Shown here one piece after another: positions 13,357-20,089 of a stretch of DNA of 20,089 nucleotides. The notes below the pieces were generated by a model. That model was given only the letters and a program-made list of their open reading frames with translations. It was not told the origin of the DNA and searched no databases. The stretch comes from DSUN01 sp035527715 (lineage in GTDB: Bacteria; Planctomycetota; PUPC01; DSUN01), in assembly GCA_035527715.1 (NCBI GenBank), contig DATKZY010000196.1:1-20089 (forward strand), given 5' to 3'. A program made the translations under genes and the position numbers. Position 1 is the stretch's first letter. Every line of letters starts with the position of its first letter.

Positions 13357-13410
13357 GCTGGTGTGGGGGCATGAGGGTCGGACGCAAGGCGCTCGAAGGA
13401 GGGTGGGGCC

Positions 13411-14352
13411 ATGAAGACAACTCGGAGCTTCGGGAGGACTCACGCCAACAGCCGGAGGCGAGGCGCATCGCTTGGAAGTGTCCTCATCACCGCCGCCCTC
13501 GTTGGTACCCTCCTCCTGTTGGGCCTCCTCCTGCTGCCTACCATCATGGTCCACACTGTCCACAGCCCTTACAGCGCATGTTTGGCCAACCTGCGGCAGA
13601 TGGGGCAGGCAATGACGAGCTACTACAAGGACTTCGACTCGTGGATGGTCTGCGGCGGGAATCGGGCGGGGGAGCACGACGAGCCGCCACTCGCCCCGCC
13701 GGGGAACACGGATCCGGACTTCCCCTACTGGTACGAGGCCCTGGCTCCCTACATCAACTACACTGCCACGCACGCCAATGCCCGGAAGTCCTACGCTCAG
13801 CGAGAGGGGAAGGAGCCGAATCGGGACCAGGTGGCGGAAGAGATGGCCCGGCTGTGCATGCTGTTCACCTGCCCGGCGAGGAATCGAGCAACGATCGGCT
13901 ATGGCTACAACTACGCCGCGCCGTACGGCGTGGATGCCATCTACAAGGAGGAGCCCGACCTTCCCAGGCCGTGGGACAAGCCAGGCCCCGTGCCCGTCCT
14001 TTGGTATGGCCAAAGCGTCCATTTCGGTGTCTTGAGAAACCCGTCGGAGCAGATCGCCGTGTGCGACGCGGGGCTGGTGACGAACGATGCGGAGTTGAAG
14101 ACGCCGCCCGAAGAGTGGCGAGAGAGCGACGCGGCGAACGTCACGGGCTACGTCCGCTTCCCGCTGTGCGAGGCGTACAAGCAGAGCGCCAGGTACCGCA
14201 GCGAAAAGGCTTGGCGGCCGGTGCCGCGTCCCCGCGGCAGGGCTGCCTGCCTCTACTTCGACGGCCGGGCCATGCCGCACAACATCCGCGAGATCGTGGA
14301 CCACCCCTGGGGCGACCGCCGCTGCCTGTTCGATAATGTGGCAAGCCCGTAG
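13411..14352 (+). CDS. Pseudopilin-like membrane-anchored protein (DUF1559-type relative)
   Basis: The product has 313 residues. A basic N-terminus (residues 1-17) is followed by one hydrophobic helix at about 22-46. Next come SACLANLRQMGQAMTSYYKD, like the 'C-x-x-N-L-[KR]-Q-[IM]-G-x-A' segment after the helix of PVC pseudopilin-like proteins, and near the end ACLYFDGRAMPHN, like their C-terminal 'FLDGH' strand. RRRGASLGSVL replaces the usual G-F-T-L-x-E prepilin peptidase site: the glycine is present (G18) but phenylalanine and glutamate are missing, so processing is doubtful. Family members are thought to form periplasmic pseudopilus or surface structures, but their role is unclear. AAGGAGGG lies 7 nt upstream of ATG 13411. 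The protein appears intact and stands alone, with no secretion genes nearby. Confidence 0.7.
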   Translation: MKTTRSFGRTHANSRRRGASLGSVLITAALVGTLLLLGLLLLPTIMVHTVHSPYSACLANLRQMGQAMTSYYKDFDSWMVCGGNRAGEHDEPPLAPPGNTDPDFPYWYEALAPYINYTATHANARKSYAQREGKEPNRDQVAEEMARLCMLFTCPARNRATIGYGYNYAAPYGVDAIYKEEPDLPRPWDKPGPVPVLWYGQSVHFGVLRNPSEQIAVCDAGLVTNDAELKTPPEEWRESDAANVTGYVRFPLCEAYKQSARYRSEKAWRPVPRPRGRAACLYFDGRAMPHNIREIVDHPWGDRRCLFDNVASP

Positions 14353-14394
14353 GCACGTGCCCGCTTTCCTGTCACGCGTCACGTTTCCCCCTCC

Positions 14395-14423
14395 TTGATT
14401 TGGCCTGCGAAGCGGCGTAGAAT
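14395..14423 (+). promoter_or_regulatory. Candidate sigma70-type promoter for the zinc-ribbon gene
   Basis: TTGATT (14395-14400) and TAGAAT (14418-14423, 5/6) are separated by exactly 17 nt. A start near 14430 would leave a leader of about 45 nt that includes GGAG at 14463-14466, 8 nt before GTG 14475. Confidence 0.45.
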
Positions 14424-14474
14424 GATGCAGCGGCGGAGGCCGAACCGTCCCCTCCCTGGCGTGGAGATGTCGCC

Positions 14475-16886
14475 GTGGCAGAGCAGACCGTGAAGTGCCC
14501 GCGCTGCGGGCAGATGGTCGGCGTGCCCACGAGCGGGGAGAAGGTGCGGTGCCCGGGCTGCGGCCAGAAGTTCCGCTACGAGACGTCGCAGGCCCCGACC
14601 TCCTCGCCCGCCCCTGCCCCCGCCCCCACGCCCATCGCTCCCGAGCCGCCCGAGGAGAAGCCGGCCGAGCCACCACCTGAACCGCCGAGCGCTCCCCCCG
14701 ACGATCTCCCGCCGCCCCTGCCCGTGGCGCGCGACGTCCGCTGCCCCGACTGCGGGCGGACCGTGCAGGTGCCCCTGACGGGCGAAAAGGTGTACTGTTC
14801 GTGCGGGCGGAAGTTCCGGGTCGAGGAGCCAACCCCGCCGCCCGAGCGGCCGGTGCCCGAGGACCTGGACGCCCCGTTGCCGGTGCTGCCGGAGCTGCTT
14901 CTGGGCCGCGAGGCCCGCTGCCCCGCGTGCGGGCGGACGATGCAGGTGTCGGCCACGGCGGAGAAGGTGCGGTGCCCCTGCGGCCACAAGTTCTGGCTCG
15001 ATGGGTCGGCGGGCGACTCCGCGGACCGCGACGCGCCGACGGAGGCCCCGCTGCCGGTGGAGATGTTGGGCGACGAGGCGCCGACCCCGCCGCCCATGCC
15101 CGCGCAGGCCGCCGCCCCGGCGACGAAGGAGGTCACCTGCCCCGACTGCGGGAAGGCTGTCCAGGTGCCCCTCAGCGGCGAAAAGGTCTATTGCGCCTGC
15201 GGCCGCAAGTTCCGCTACGAGGCGCCGGCCGCGAAGCCTGCCGAGCGCGAGAGGCCGGCCGAAGAGCCGTTGGCCGTCGAGGCCCTGGGCGACGAGGTGC
15301 CCACGCCCCCGCCTTCTGCTGCGAACCAGGTGAAGTGCCCCCGCTGCGGCGGCACCGTGATGGTGCCCACCTCGGGCGAGAAGGTGCGGTGCCCGGGTTG
15401 CGGGCAGAAGTTCCGCTTCGAGGCCCCCGCTGCGCCGCCTTCGCGCCCCGCGGACGCCGAGCTGCCGGGCATCGCCTTGCCGGGCGCGGTGCTGGAGGCG
15501 GCCGCCGCGGCCGCGCCGCCCACCGCCACGCCCGCCGCCGCCGAGGAACTGCGCTCCCTGTGGCAGGCCATCCGCCAAACCGTCCACCGCTCCTACGAGG
15601 GCGCCCGCGCCACCGACGAGGATCGCGTGAGCTTCCGGCAGCAAGCCGACCGCGCAACCGTCCTCGCCAGCGTCTTCCTTGGCTCCCCCGGGCCGGCGAG
15701 CAGCGCGGGCCACGTGTTCGCGACCCTGGTGCTGCCCGAGATGGCCCTCGACGAGATTCTCGGCCTGTCGCTCGAGGACTACCGGCACCTCGACGAGACG
15801 ATGGACGACGTGGAACACCTGCTGGCCGCGCGCCTGCCGGGGGCGGCGCCCGCGCCGCCGGCGCCCGTGTTCCCACGGCCCGTGGCGCCCGCCGCCGCGC
15901 CCGCGGCGGCGCCGGCCCCGCGCCGGCGCGGCCTCACGACTTTCGAGGCCGCCGCGGCCATCCTCTCGGTCGCCGCACTCGCCGCCGCCATCATCTTCTT
16001 CCCCGAGATCAAGGACCTCGCCGCCCGCCTCCAGTCGAGGGGCGACCGCAAGGTCACGACCGCCCTGAACGGGGAGCCCGGGGTGGACACGCGAATTGTC
16101 CCGGTCCCCGAGCCGCCGAAGGTGGCCACCCGCGTCCGCCCGCCGCGGAACAAGACGGGCCCCACGCTGAAGGTGACGACCACGATCCCCGCCGTCAAGA
16201 TACCCGACTTCCAGCCACCCACGCCGAAGCCGGACACCTCGATCCCCGTCCCGCCGGAGAAGGACAAGCCCGAGCCCCCCGAGCCGGAGCCGCCGCTGCC
16301 GAAGGACAAGGCGGAGCCGCCCGAGCCGGAGTCGCCTTGGGCCAAACTGGGCCCCGGCGCGCACCGCCTGTTCAGCGGCACGGACCTGAAGGACTGGGCG
16401 CAGTCGGGCGCCTGGGCGGTGCGCGGCGGCGAGGCCCACTGCCGCGCGGCCGCGGGGCCCGTGGCGGCGGCGGTGGCGGGCAACCCCGACTGGCGCGACT
16501 ACGTGGTGCAGGTGCGCGCCCGGATCGTGCGCGCCGACCGCATGACCCGCGAGGGCGAGTACTACCTGGTGATCCTGCGCTACCAGGACGCGCAGAACTT
16601 CTACTGCGTGCGTTTCCCGATCGAGGGCATCTACGAGATCGGCTACTACCGCAACGGCGCCTTCCACGAGGTCGGCCGCGCCCGCCACGGCCTCGGCTCG
16701 CGCTTCAACCAGTGGCACGAGGTCGAGATCGCCATCCGCGGCAACCAGATCGCCGTGGTGATTGACAACATCCGCACCGGCGCCCCGCCCTGGAGCCTCC
16801 GCGGCCTCGAGCGCGGGCCCCTCGGCGTCGGCGTCACCGGCGGCGAGGCCGCCTTCGAGGACGTCCGGGTCCGAGTCGAACGATAA
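14475..16886 (+). CDS. Five-zinc-ribbon, single-span membrane protein with C-terminal LamG/DUF1080-like domain
   Basis: The product has 803 residues. Five Cys4 ribbons are visible: C8/C11/C26/C29, C90/C93/C108/C110, C149/C152/C167/C169, C222/C225/C240/C242 and C288/C291/C306/C309. The first and last have CxxC-CxxC knuckles; the middle three have CxxC-CxC. Each carries GEKV or AEKV before the second knuckle, and Pro/Ala/Glu-rich linkers separate them. Residues about 355-455 are predicted helical (LRSLWQAIRQTVHRSYEGAR, LDEILGLSLEDYRHLDETM). One membrane span lies at about 489-510, followed by a Pro/Lys/Glu-rich spacer to 620 and a beta-sandwich from about 627 (HRLFSGTDLKDW) to 803. With ribbons inside and sandwich outside, it would link cytoplasmic nucleic-acid or protein binding to an external glycan-like domain. 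GTG 14475 has GGAG 8 nt upstream. I recognise the pieces but no named family for the whole; the function is unknown. Confidence 0.85.
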   Translation: MAEQTVKCPRCGQMVGVPTSGEKVRCPGCGQKFRYETSQAPTSSPAPAPAPTPIAPEPPEEKPAEPPPEPPSAPPDDLPPPLPVARDVRCPDCGRTVQVPLTGEKVYCSCGRKFRVEEPTPPPERPVPEDLDAPLPVLPELLLGREARCPACGRTMQVSATAEKVRCPCGHKFWLDGSAGDSADRDAPTEAPLPVEMLGDEAPTPPPMPAQAAAPATKEVTCPDCGKAVQVPLSGEKVYCACGRKFRYEAPAAKPAERERPAEEPLAVEALGDEVPTPPPSAANQVKCPRCGGTVMVPTSGEKVRCPGCGQKFRFEAPAAPPSRPADAELPGIALPGAVLEAAAAAAPPTATPAAAEELRSLWQAIRQTVHRSYEGARATDEDRVSFRQQADRATVLASVFLGSPGPASSAGHVFATLVLPEMALDEILGLSLEDYRHLDETMDDVEHLLAARLPGAAPAPPAPVFPRPVAPAAAPAAAPAPRRRGLTTFEAAAAILSVAALAAAIIFFPEIKDLAARLQSRGDRKVTTALNGEPGVDTRIVPVPEPPKVATRVRPPRNKTGPTLKVTTTIPAVKIPDFQPPTPKPDTSIPVPPEKDKPEPPEPEPPLPKDKAEPPEPESPWAKLGPGAHRLFSGTDLKDWAQSGAWAVRGGEAHCRAAAGPVAAAVAGNPDWRDYVVQVRARIVRADRMTREGEYYLVILRYQDAQNFYCVRFPIEGIYEIGYYRNGAFHEVGRARHGLGSRFNQWHEVEIAIRGNQIAVVIDNIRTGAPPWSLRGLERGPLGVGVTGGEAAFEDVRVRVER

Positions 16887-16895
16887 GAGATTGCC

Positions 16896-16921
16896 CGCGA
16901 AACACGCGAAACGACGCGAAA
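16896..16921 (+). repeat. Triple CGCGAAA-unit repeat
   Basis: CGCGAAA starts at 16896, 16905 and 16915, with the same 9/10-nt spacing as the CACGGAT triplet at 1160-1185. It fills most of the 46-nt gap between the zinc-ribbon gene stop and the chosen amidohydrolase start, and is the reason a TTG at 16891 is not taken as that start. Confidence 0.5.
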
Positions 16922-16932
16922 GCGAGACCGGC

Positions 16933-17715
16933 TTGAAATCGGAAATCGAGACCCTCGACGCCCACTGCCACTGCGGGCGGCAGGACTTCCCGCCGCCCCA
17001 GGACTACGAGACCATCGCCGCCCTCCACCGCGCGGCGGGGGTGGACGCGAGCTGGATGTTCCCGCCCGTCTACGAGGTCTACGATCGCCACGACCCCTCC
17101 TTCACCGACACGCCCGAGTGGCAGGCCCGGCGGCGCCGCGCCCACGACTACCTGCTCGGCCTCAGCCGCGAGCCGCTCGCCCCGAAGGTCTTCCCCTTCT
17201 TCTTCGTGTGGAACGACTTCGACCTGGCGGGCCTGACGGCGGAGTATCGCGGCATCAAGTGGCACCGCCACCCCGACGAGCCGGTCTACCACTACGACGA
17301 CCCGCGCTGCCGCGCGCTCCTGGCCGTCATCACCGAGCGGCGGCTGCCCGTCGTCCTCGAGGAATCGTTCGACAACACCATGCGGTTCCTCGACGAGCTG
17401 GCGCCCGAGGCCGTCGTGGTCATTCCCCACTGCGGCTACCTGAACGGCGGCTTCCTGCGGCTCCACGGGCTGGGCGTGTGGAAGCGGCCGAACGTCTACG
17501 CCGACTCCAGCGCCGCGCCGTCGCACGACCCGCACGTGCTGCGGGAGTTCCTGGGCGCTTACGGCCCGGAGAAGCTCCTCTACGGCTCGGACTACCCGTT
17601 CGACGACCCGGGCTTCTGCCTCGAGGCCATCCGCGCCCTGGGCCTCCCGCCCGCCGACGAGGCCCTGATCGTGGCGGGCAACGCCCTCCGCCTCGCCGGC
17701 GCAAACAGCGCTTGA
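16933..17715 (+). CDS. Metal-dependent amidohydrolase (amidohydrolase-2/COG2159-like TIM barrel)
   Basis: The product has 260 residues and probably acts in the cytoplasm. LDAHCHCG gives the HxH metal pair (H11, H13), IPHCGYLNG gives H166 and YGSDYPFDDP gives D220, the order seen in amidohydrolase-2 proteins (hydrolases and decarboxylases with one metal). Helix-strand alternation between them fits a TIM barrel. The substrate cannot be inferred. The frame is open upstream into the previous gene; no ATG lies before the HxH motif, so TTG 16933 is chosen, just after the CGCGAAA repeat, with only a weak purine-rich site. TTG 16891 is the alternative but would translate the repeat. It lies 46 nt after the zinc-ribbon gene and may be co-transcribed with it. 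Its stop overlaps the candidate promoter of the MFS gene. Confidence 0.75.
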   Translation: MKSEIETLDAHCHCGRQDFPPPQDYETIAALHRAAGVDASWMFPPVYEVYDRHDPSFTDTPEWQARRRRAHDYLLGLSREPLAPKVFPFFFVWNDFDLAGLTAEYRGIKWHRHPDEPVYHYDDPRCRALLAVITERRLPVVLEESFDNTMRFLDELAPEAVVVIPHCGYLNGGFLRLHGLGVWKRPNVYADSSAAPSHDPHVLREFLGAYGPEKLLYGSDYPFDDPGFCLEAIRALGLPPADEALIVAGNALRLAGANSA

Positions 17716-17740
17716 CAGCCACGGGGCGTTGGAGTACAAG
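17712..17740 (+). promoter_or_regulatory. Candidate sigma70-type promoter for the MFS gene
   Basis: A perfect TTGACA (17712-17717), overlapping the TGA stop of the amidohydrolase, is followed after 17 nt by TACAAG (17735-17740, 4/6). The start would fall near 17747, about 43 nt before ATG 17790. AGGAG at 17777-17781 is the ribosome binding site. Confidence 0.45.
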
Positions 17741-17789
17741 ACTAGCCGATTGACTGAGGCGCCCCCCTCACTCGATAGGAGACGCGGCG

Positions 17790-18959
17790 ATGGACTGGTT
17801 GCTCTACGGGCAGTTGAGCTTGATGATGTTCCTGGAGTTCGCGGTCTGGGGCGCGTGGGCGCCCGTGCTGGCCGCGTATCTGCTCGGGGACCTGAAGCTC
17901 AGCGGCAAGCAGACGGGTTGGGTGTACGCGATGCTGTGGTTGGCGTGCATCGTGTCGCCGTTCATCGGGGGCCAGCTCGCGGACCGGTACCTCGCGACGC
18001 AATGGTTCCTGGCCGCGGTGAGCATCCTGGGCGGCGTTCTGCTGCTCCTGGCGGCCCGGCAGCGGAGCTACAAGGGGCTGCTCGTGCTGATGGGGGCCTA
18101 TAGCCTTCTCTACGCTCCCACGATCCCGCTGGTCTTCTCCCTGATGATGACGCACGCCTCGGCCGACCAGGTCGGGTACATCCGCGTGTGGGGCACCATC
18201 GGCTGGATCGTCGCCGGGTTCATCCTGGCCTTCTGGCGGCGGACGCGGAAGGAGCCAGCCAAGACGTCCGATTGCCTCACCCTGGCCGGCATCCTGTCGC
18301 TCCTGATGGGGGTGCTGTGCCTGTTCCTGCCCCACACGCCGCCCGCCAAGTCGGCCGACCCGATGGCCTTCCTCAAGGCCTTCGAGATGCTCAAGAACCC
18401 CCAGTTCCTCGTCTTCCTCATCATCTCCTTCGTCGTGACGACCGAGCTCCAGTTCTACTACGTGCCCACGGCGCAGTTCCTGGAGGACATCGGGATCAAG
18501 AACAAGAACGTGCCGGCGGTGATGACGGTGGCGCAGATGGCCGAGATCCTGGCCATGGTGCTCGCGCTCGGCTGGGCGGTCACGCACCTGGGCTTCCACT
18601 GGACGCTGGCCATCGGGGTGATTGCGTGGCCGGCCCGCTACGTGATCTTCGCCCTGATGAAGCCCGTGTGGCTCGTCGTCGGCTCGCTGGCCTTTCACGG
18701 GATCGGGTACACGTTCTTCATCACGGCCGGGCAGATGTATGTGGACAGCGTGGCGCCGCCGGACATCAAGGCGTCCGCTCAGGCGCTCGTCACGGTGGCC
18801 ACCCTGGGCCTTGGGAACTTCCTCGGCACGCAGTTCACGGGCGTGATTATGGACTTCTTCAAGTTCGAGGGGAAGTTCCGTTGGCGCCCGATCTTCCTGG
18901 TGCCATGCATTCTGACCGTGGCCTGCGCCATCGCCTTCCTGGCGCTATTCAAGGGCTAG
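17790..18959 (+). CDS. MFS transporter of the nucleoside:H+ symporter (NupG/YegT-like) family
   Basis: The product has 389 residues with about 12 hydrophobic segments. The N-terminus MMFLEFAVWGAWAPVLAAYL, the loop IGGQLADRYLATQWFLA, the RVWGTIGWIVAG segment in helix 5 and the later GIGYTFFITAGQMYVDSVAP are characteristic of the NHS family of MFS proteins, which import nucleosides with protons. Length is slightly below the usual 400-420, mainly through short loops; no spans seem missing. In planctomycetes such proteins are often found beside sugar or nucleoside hydrolases, so a non-nucleoside substrate is possible. AGGAG lies 8 nt before the ATG. The gene is convergent with the GHMP kinase at 19042, with a shared hairpin between them. 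Confidence 0.85.
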   Translation: MDWLLYGQLSLMMFLEFAVWGAWAPVLAAYLLGDLKLSGKQTGWVYAMLWLACIVSPFIGGQLADRYLATQWFLAAVSILGGVLLLLAARQRSYKGLLVLMGAYSLLYAPTIPLVFSLMMTHASADQVGYIRVWGTIGWIVAGFILAFWRRTRKEPAKTSDCLTLAGILSLLMGVLCLFLPHTPPAKSADPMAFLKAFEMLKNPQFLVFLIISFVVTTELQFYYVPTAQFLEDIGIKNKNVPAVMTVAQMAEILAMVLALGWAVTHLGFHWTLAIGVIAWPARYVIFALMKPVWLVVGSLAFHGIGYTFFITAGQMYVDSVAPPDIKASAQALVTVATLGLGNFLGTQFTGVIMDFFKFEGKFRWRPIFLVPCILTVACAIAFLALFKG

Positions 18960-18979
18960 GCAGGAACATGCGGAGGGGA

Positions 18980-19044
18980 TGAATGGATGGGTGGATGAGT
19001 GGATGGGTGTCAGACATTCATCCAATCATCCATCCCTCCATTCA
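18980..19044. terminator. Long imperfect hairpin between convergent genes, possible bidirectional terminator
   Basis: The arm 18980-19009 (TGAATGGATGGGTGGATGAG followed by 10 more nt) pairs with 19015-19044 with about 25 of 30 matches and a 5-nt loop. Both arms are built from GGATG/CATCC steps. The right arm ends on the TGA stop of the minus-strand GHMP gene. No T-run flanks it, so the mechanism would be stem-only or via RNA pairing. It may have grown by tandem duplication of GGATGNGT units. Confidence 0.5.
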
Positions 19045-20089
19045 TCCAATCTCAACGATGCCCGAGCCTTCGACGGGGACGCAGGGCTCGATCTGCGGCT
19101 CGCGGCCGGCAGGCTCGTAGTAGCCGCGAGTCATGGCCTCGCGGAGGGGGGCCGTCGCGTCGTCGCGGCACAGGACCATGATGCAGCCGCCAAGGCCCGC
19201 TCCCGCAAGCTGCGCGCCCACCACGCCGTCTACCCTCAGCGCGATGCCCACCATCGAATCCAGCTCGGGCGTCGAGCAGGCGTAGCTCCCGGGAACCATC
19301 ATCAGGCGGCTCGCGCCCCGCTCGCAGGCAGCGATGGCAGCATCGAGGTCCGCGTCGGACACGTCGAGCGGGACCGGCTGGCGCTCGCCTGCCGCGTCGA
19401 GGCGGCTCACGCGGTCGCCATCGTGCGAGAGGGTCATCAGGCGGCCGAAGCCCTCGACGTCGCCCCGCTCGAGGAGCTGCGCGCAGTCGCGGCTCCGCAG
19501 GCACTCGGCGATGCCGAAGAGGCACACGCCACGGACGCGATAGCCGTCGGGCGGCTCGTTGTGGCTGAGGAAGAGCTGTTCGAGGCGGGCGGTGTCCTGG
19601 CCGGCCAGCTGGCGGAGCATCTCGGAGCGGCCAATGCGATTGGGGAGGCCCTGGACGAGACGCAGGATGTCGGCCTCGGCGCACTCCAGGGTCTCGGTGT
19701 TCACGTCGCGGAGGTACTCGATGCGGTCGGCCTTGCCGGGAAGGAGCTTGCGGAGGAAGAGGCAGCCGGCCTCGTAGGCGGCGATGCACTGGTTGAAGGT
19801 GTCGCGGGCGTTGGCCGCCTTCCTGGCCTGGATGCCCGAGGCGCACACGACGACGCGATAGCCCTCGGGGAAGGGCAGGATGCTCTCGACCTCGAAGGGA
19901 TAGAAGCGCACGTGGGCGATGGCGCCGCGGCGCGAGAGCTTGATGGCCGCGTGGTCGCCCGAGCCGCCGCGGGTGCCGACGAACCACTCGCCCTCGCCGC
20001 AGAGGTTGACGAACTGCTGGGGGTTGACGGCGAGGCCGTTGAGCTCGACGATGGCCTCGGCGGCGGCGACGACCATGGCCGACGACGAG
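19042..20089 (-). CDS. Galactokinase-like GHMP kinase, N-terminus outside the window
   Basis: The last 348 residues are visible; the gene runs in from the right edge. The first visible residues, SSSAMVVAAAEAIVELNG, are the GHMP ATP-binding motif 2 (usually P-x-G-L-S-S-S-A), so the upstream substrate-binding motif 1 lies beyond 20089. TRGGSGDHAAIKL corresponds to the GG-x-x-D catalytic aspartate region of galactokinases, with D45 of the visible part as candidate base, and GAQLAGAGLGGCIMVL is motif 3. The protein would phosphorylate a sugar at C1 in the cytoplasm. GSGDH instead of the usual GGMDQ points away from classical GalK toward related sugar-1-kinases, so no symbol is given. An in-frame ATG at 20076 would remove motif 2 and is not the start. 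The stop lies within a hairpin shared with the convergent MFS gene. Confidence 0.85.
   Translation of the reverse strand, partial: SSSAMVVAAAEAIVELNGLAVNPQQFVNLCGEGEWFVGTRGGSGDHAAIKLSRRGAIAHVRFYPFEVESILPFPEGYRVVVCASGIQARKAANARDTFNQCIAAYEAGCLFLRKLLPGKADRIEYLRDVNTETLECAEADILRLVQGLPNRIGRSEMLRQLAGQDTARLEQLFLSHNEPPDGYRVRGVCLFGIAECLRSRDCAQLLERGDVEGFGRLMTLSHDGDRVSRLDAAGERQPVPLDVSDADLDAAIAACERGASRLMMVPGSYACSTPELDSMVGIALRVDGVVGAQLAGAGLGGCIMVLCRDDATAPLREAMTRGYYEPAGREPQIEPCVPVEGSGIVEIG

Noticed and set aside
12526..13410. Possible CRISPR array or small genes in the repeat-rich gap
   Set aside because: The repeats are different palindromes, not evenly spaced identical repeats with spacers, and the short frames across them are translations of repeats.
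14379..16718. A 779-codon open frame on the minus strand opposite the zinc-ribbon gene
   Set aside because: The translation is Ala/Arg/Gly/Leu-rich with no motifs and no ribosome site. It arises from the high-GC third positions of the plus-strand gene, which has clear zinc ribbons and a LamG domain.
1..20089. tRNA, rRNA or riboswitch genes
   Set aside because: I saw no cloverleaf with a conserved TTCGA-type arm, no rRNA sequence and no recognisable riboswitch core on either strand by eye.

Overview
The window is GC-rich bacterial chromosome with dense coding and repeat-filled gaps. I infer a member of the Planctomycetes-Verrucomicrobia-Lentisphaerae group, probably a polysaccharide-degrading planctomycete-like organism from metagenome-type material. 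The reasons are the LamG/DUF1080-type domains, a mutarotase-sodium symporter fusion, a pseudopilin-like protein with a C-terminal DG motif, many glycoside hydrolases, and intergenic palindromes of a kind I know from such genomes. This assignment is inference; no rRNA or marker gene is present.

Layout. Positions 1-535 hold the 3' end of a secreted LamG/DUF1080-like protein. Positions 536-1320 are non-coding and carry three dispersed repeat structures. A secreted clan GH-A glycoside hydrolase with a carbohydrate-binding domain inside its catalytic region lies at 1321-3915 on the plus strand. From 12525 down to 3974 every gene is on the minus strand: an alpha/beta hydrolase, a REP-associated tyrosine transposase element inserted between genes, a GH127 beta-L-arabinofuranosidase, a mutarotase (NanM-like)-sodium:solute symporter fusion, a small gene that overlaps a shrunken nucleotidyltransferase remnant in another frame, a GH33 sialidase, and a small antitoxin-like gene with its own candidate promoter. 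Positions 12526-13410 are a mosaic of palindromes. The plus strand then carries a pseudopilin-like protein (13411), an unusual membrane protein with five zinc ribbons and a LamG-like C-terminal domain (14475), a metal-dependent amidohydrolase (16933) and a nucleoside:proton-symporter-like MFS transporter (17790). A galactokinase-like GHMP kinase runs in from the right edge on the minus strand and converges on the MFS gene over a hairpin.

How the genes fit together. The minus-strand cluster looks like a glycan-scavenging operon. A secreted sialidase would release sialic acid, and the fused mutarotase-symporter would equilibrate its anomers and import it. GH127 would remove beta-L-arabinofuranose, and the neighbouring plus-strand GH-A enzyme would act on a further glycan. 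No sialic acid lyase, epimerase or kinase (NanA/NanE/NanK) lies in the window, so the catabolic half is missing or elsewhere.

Most striking points: (1) a five-zinc-ribbon, single-membrane-span, LamG protein; (2) a 68-nt dual-coding overlap ending in an internally deleted nucleotidyltransferase; (3) a palindromic element read in frame inside the GH127 gene; (4) a transposase element bounded by perfect 32-nt inverted hairpins that splits an otherwise tight operon; (5) a family of triple-unit CACGRA-like repeats with 9-10 nt period at several places. Long open frames opposite the real genes are GC-driven shadows and are not annotated.
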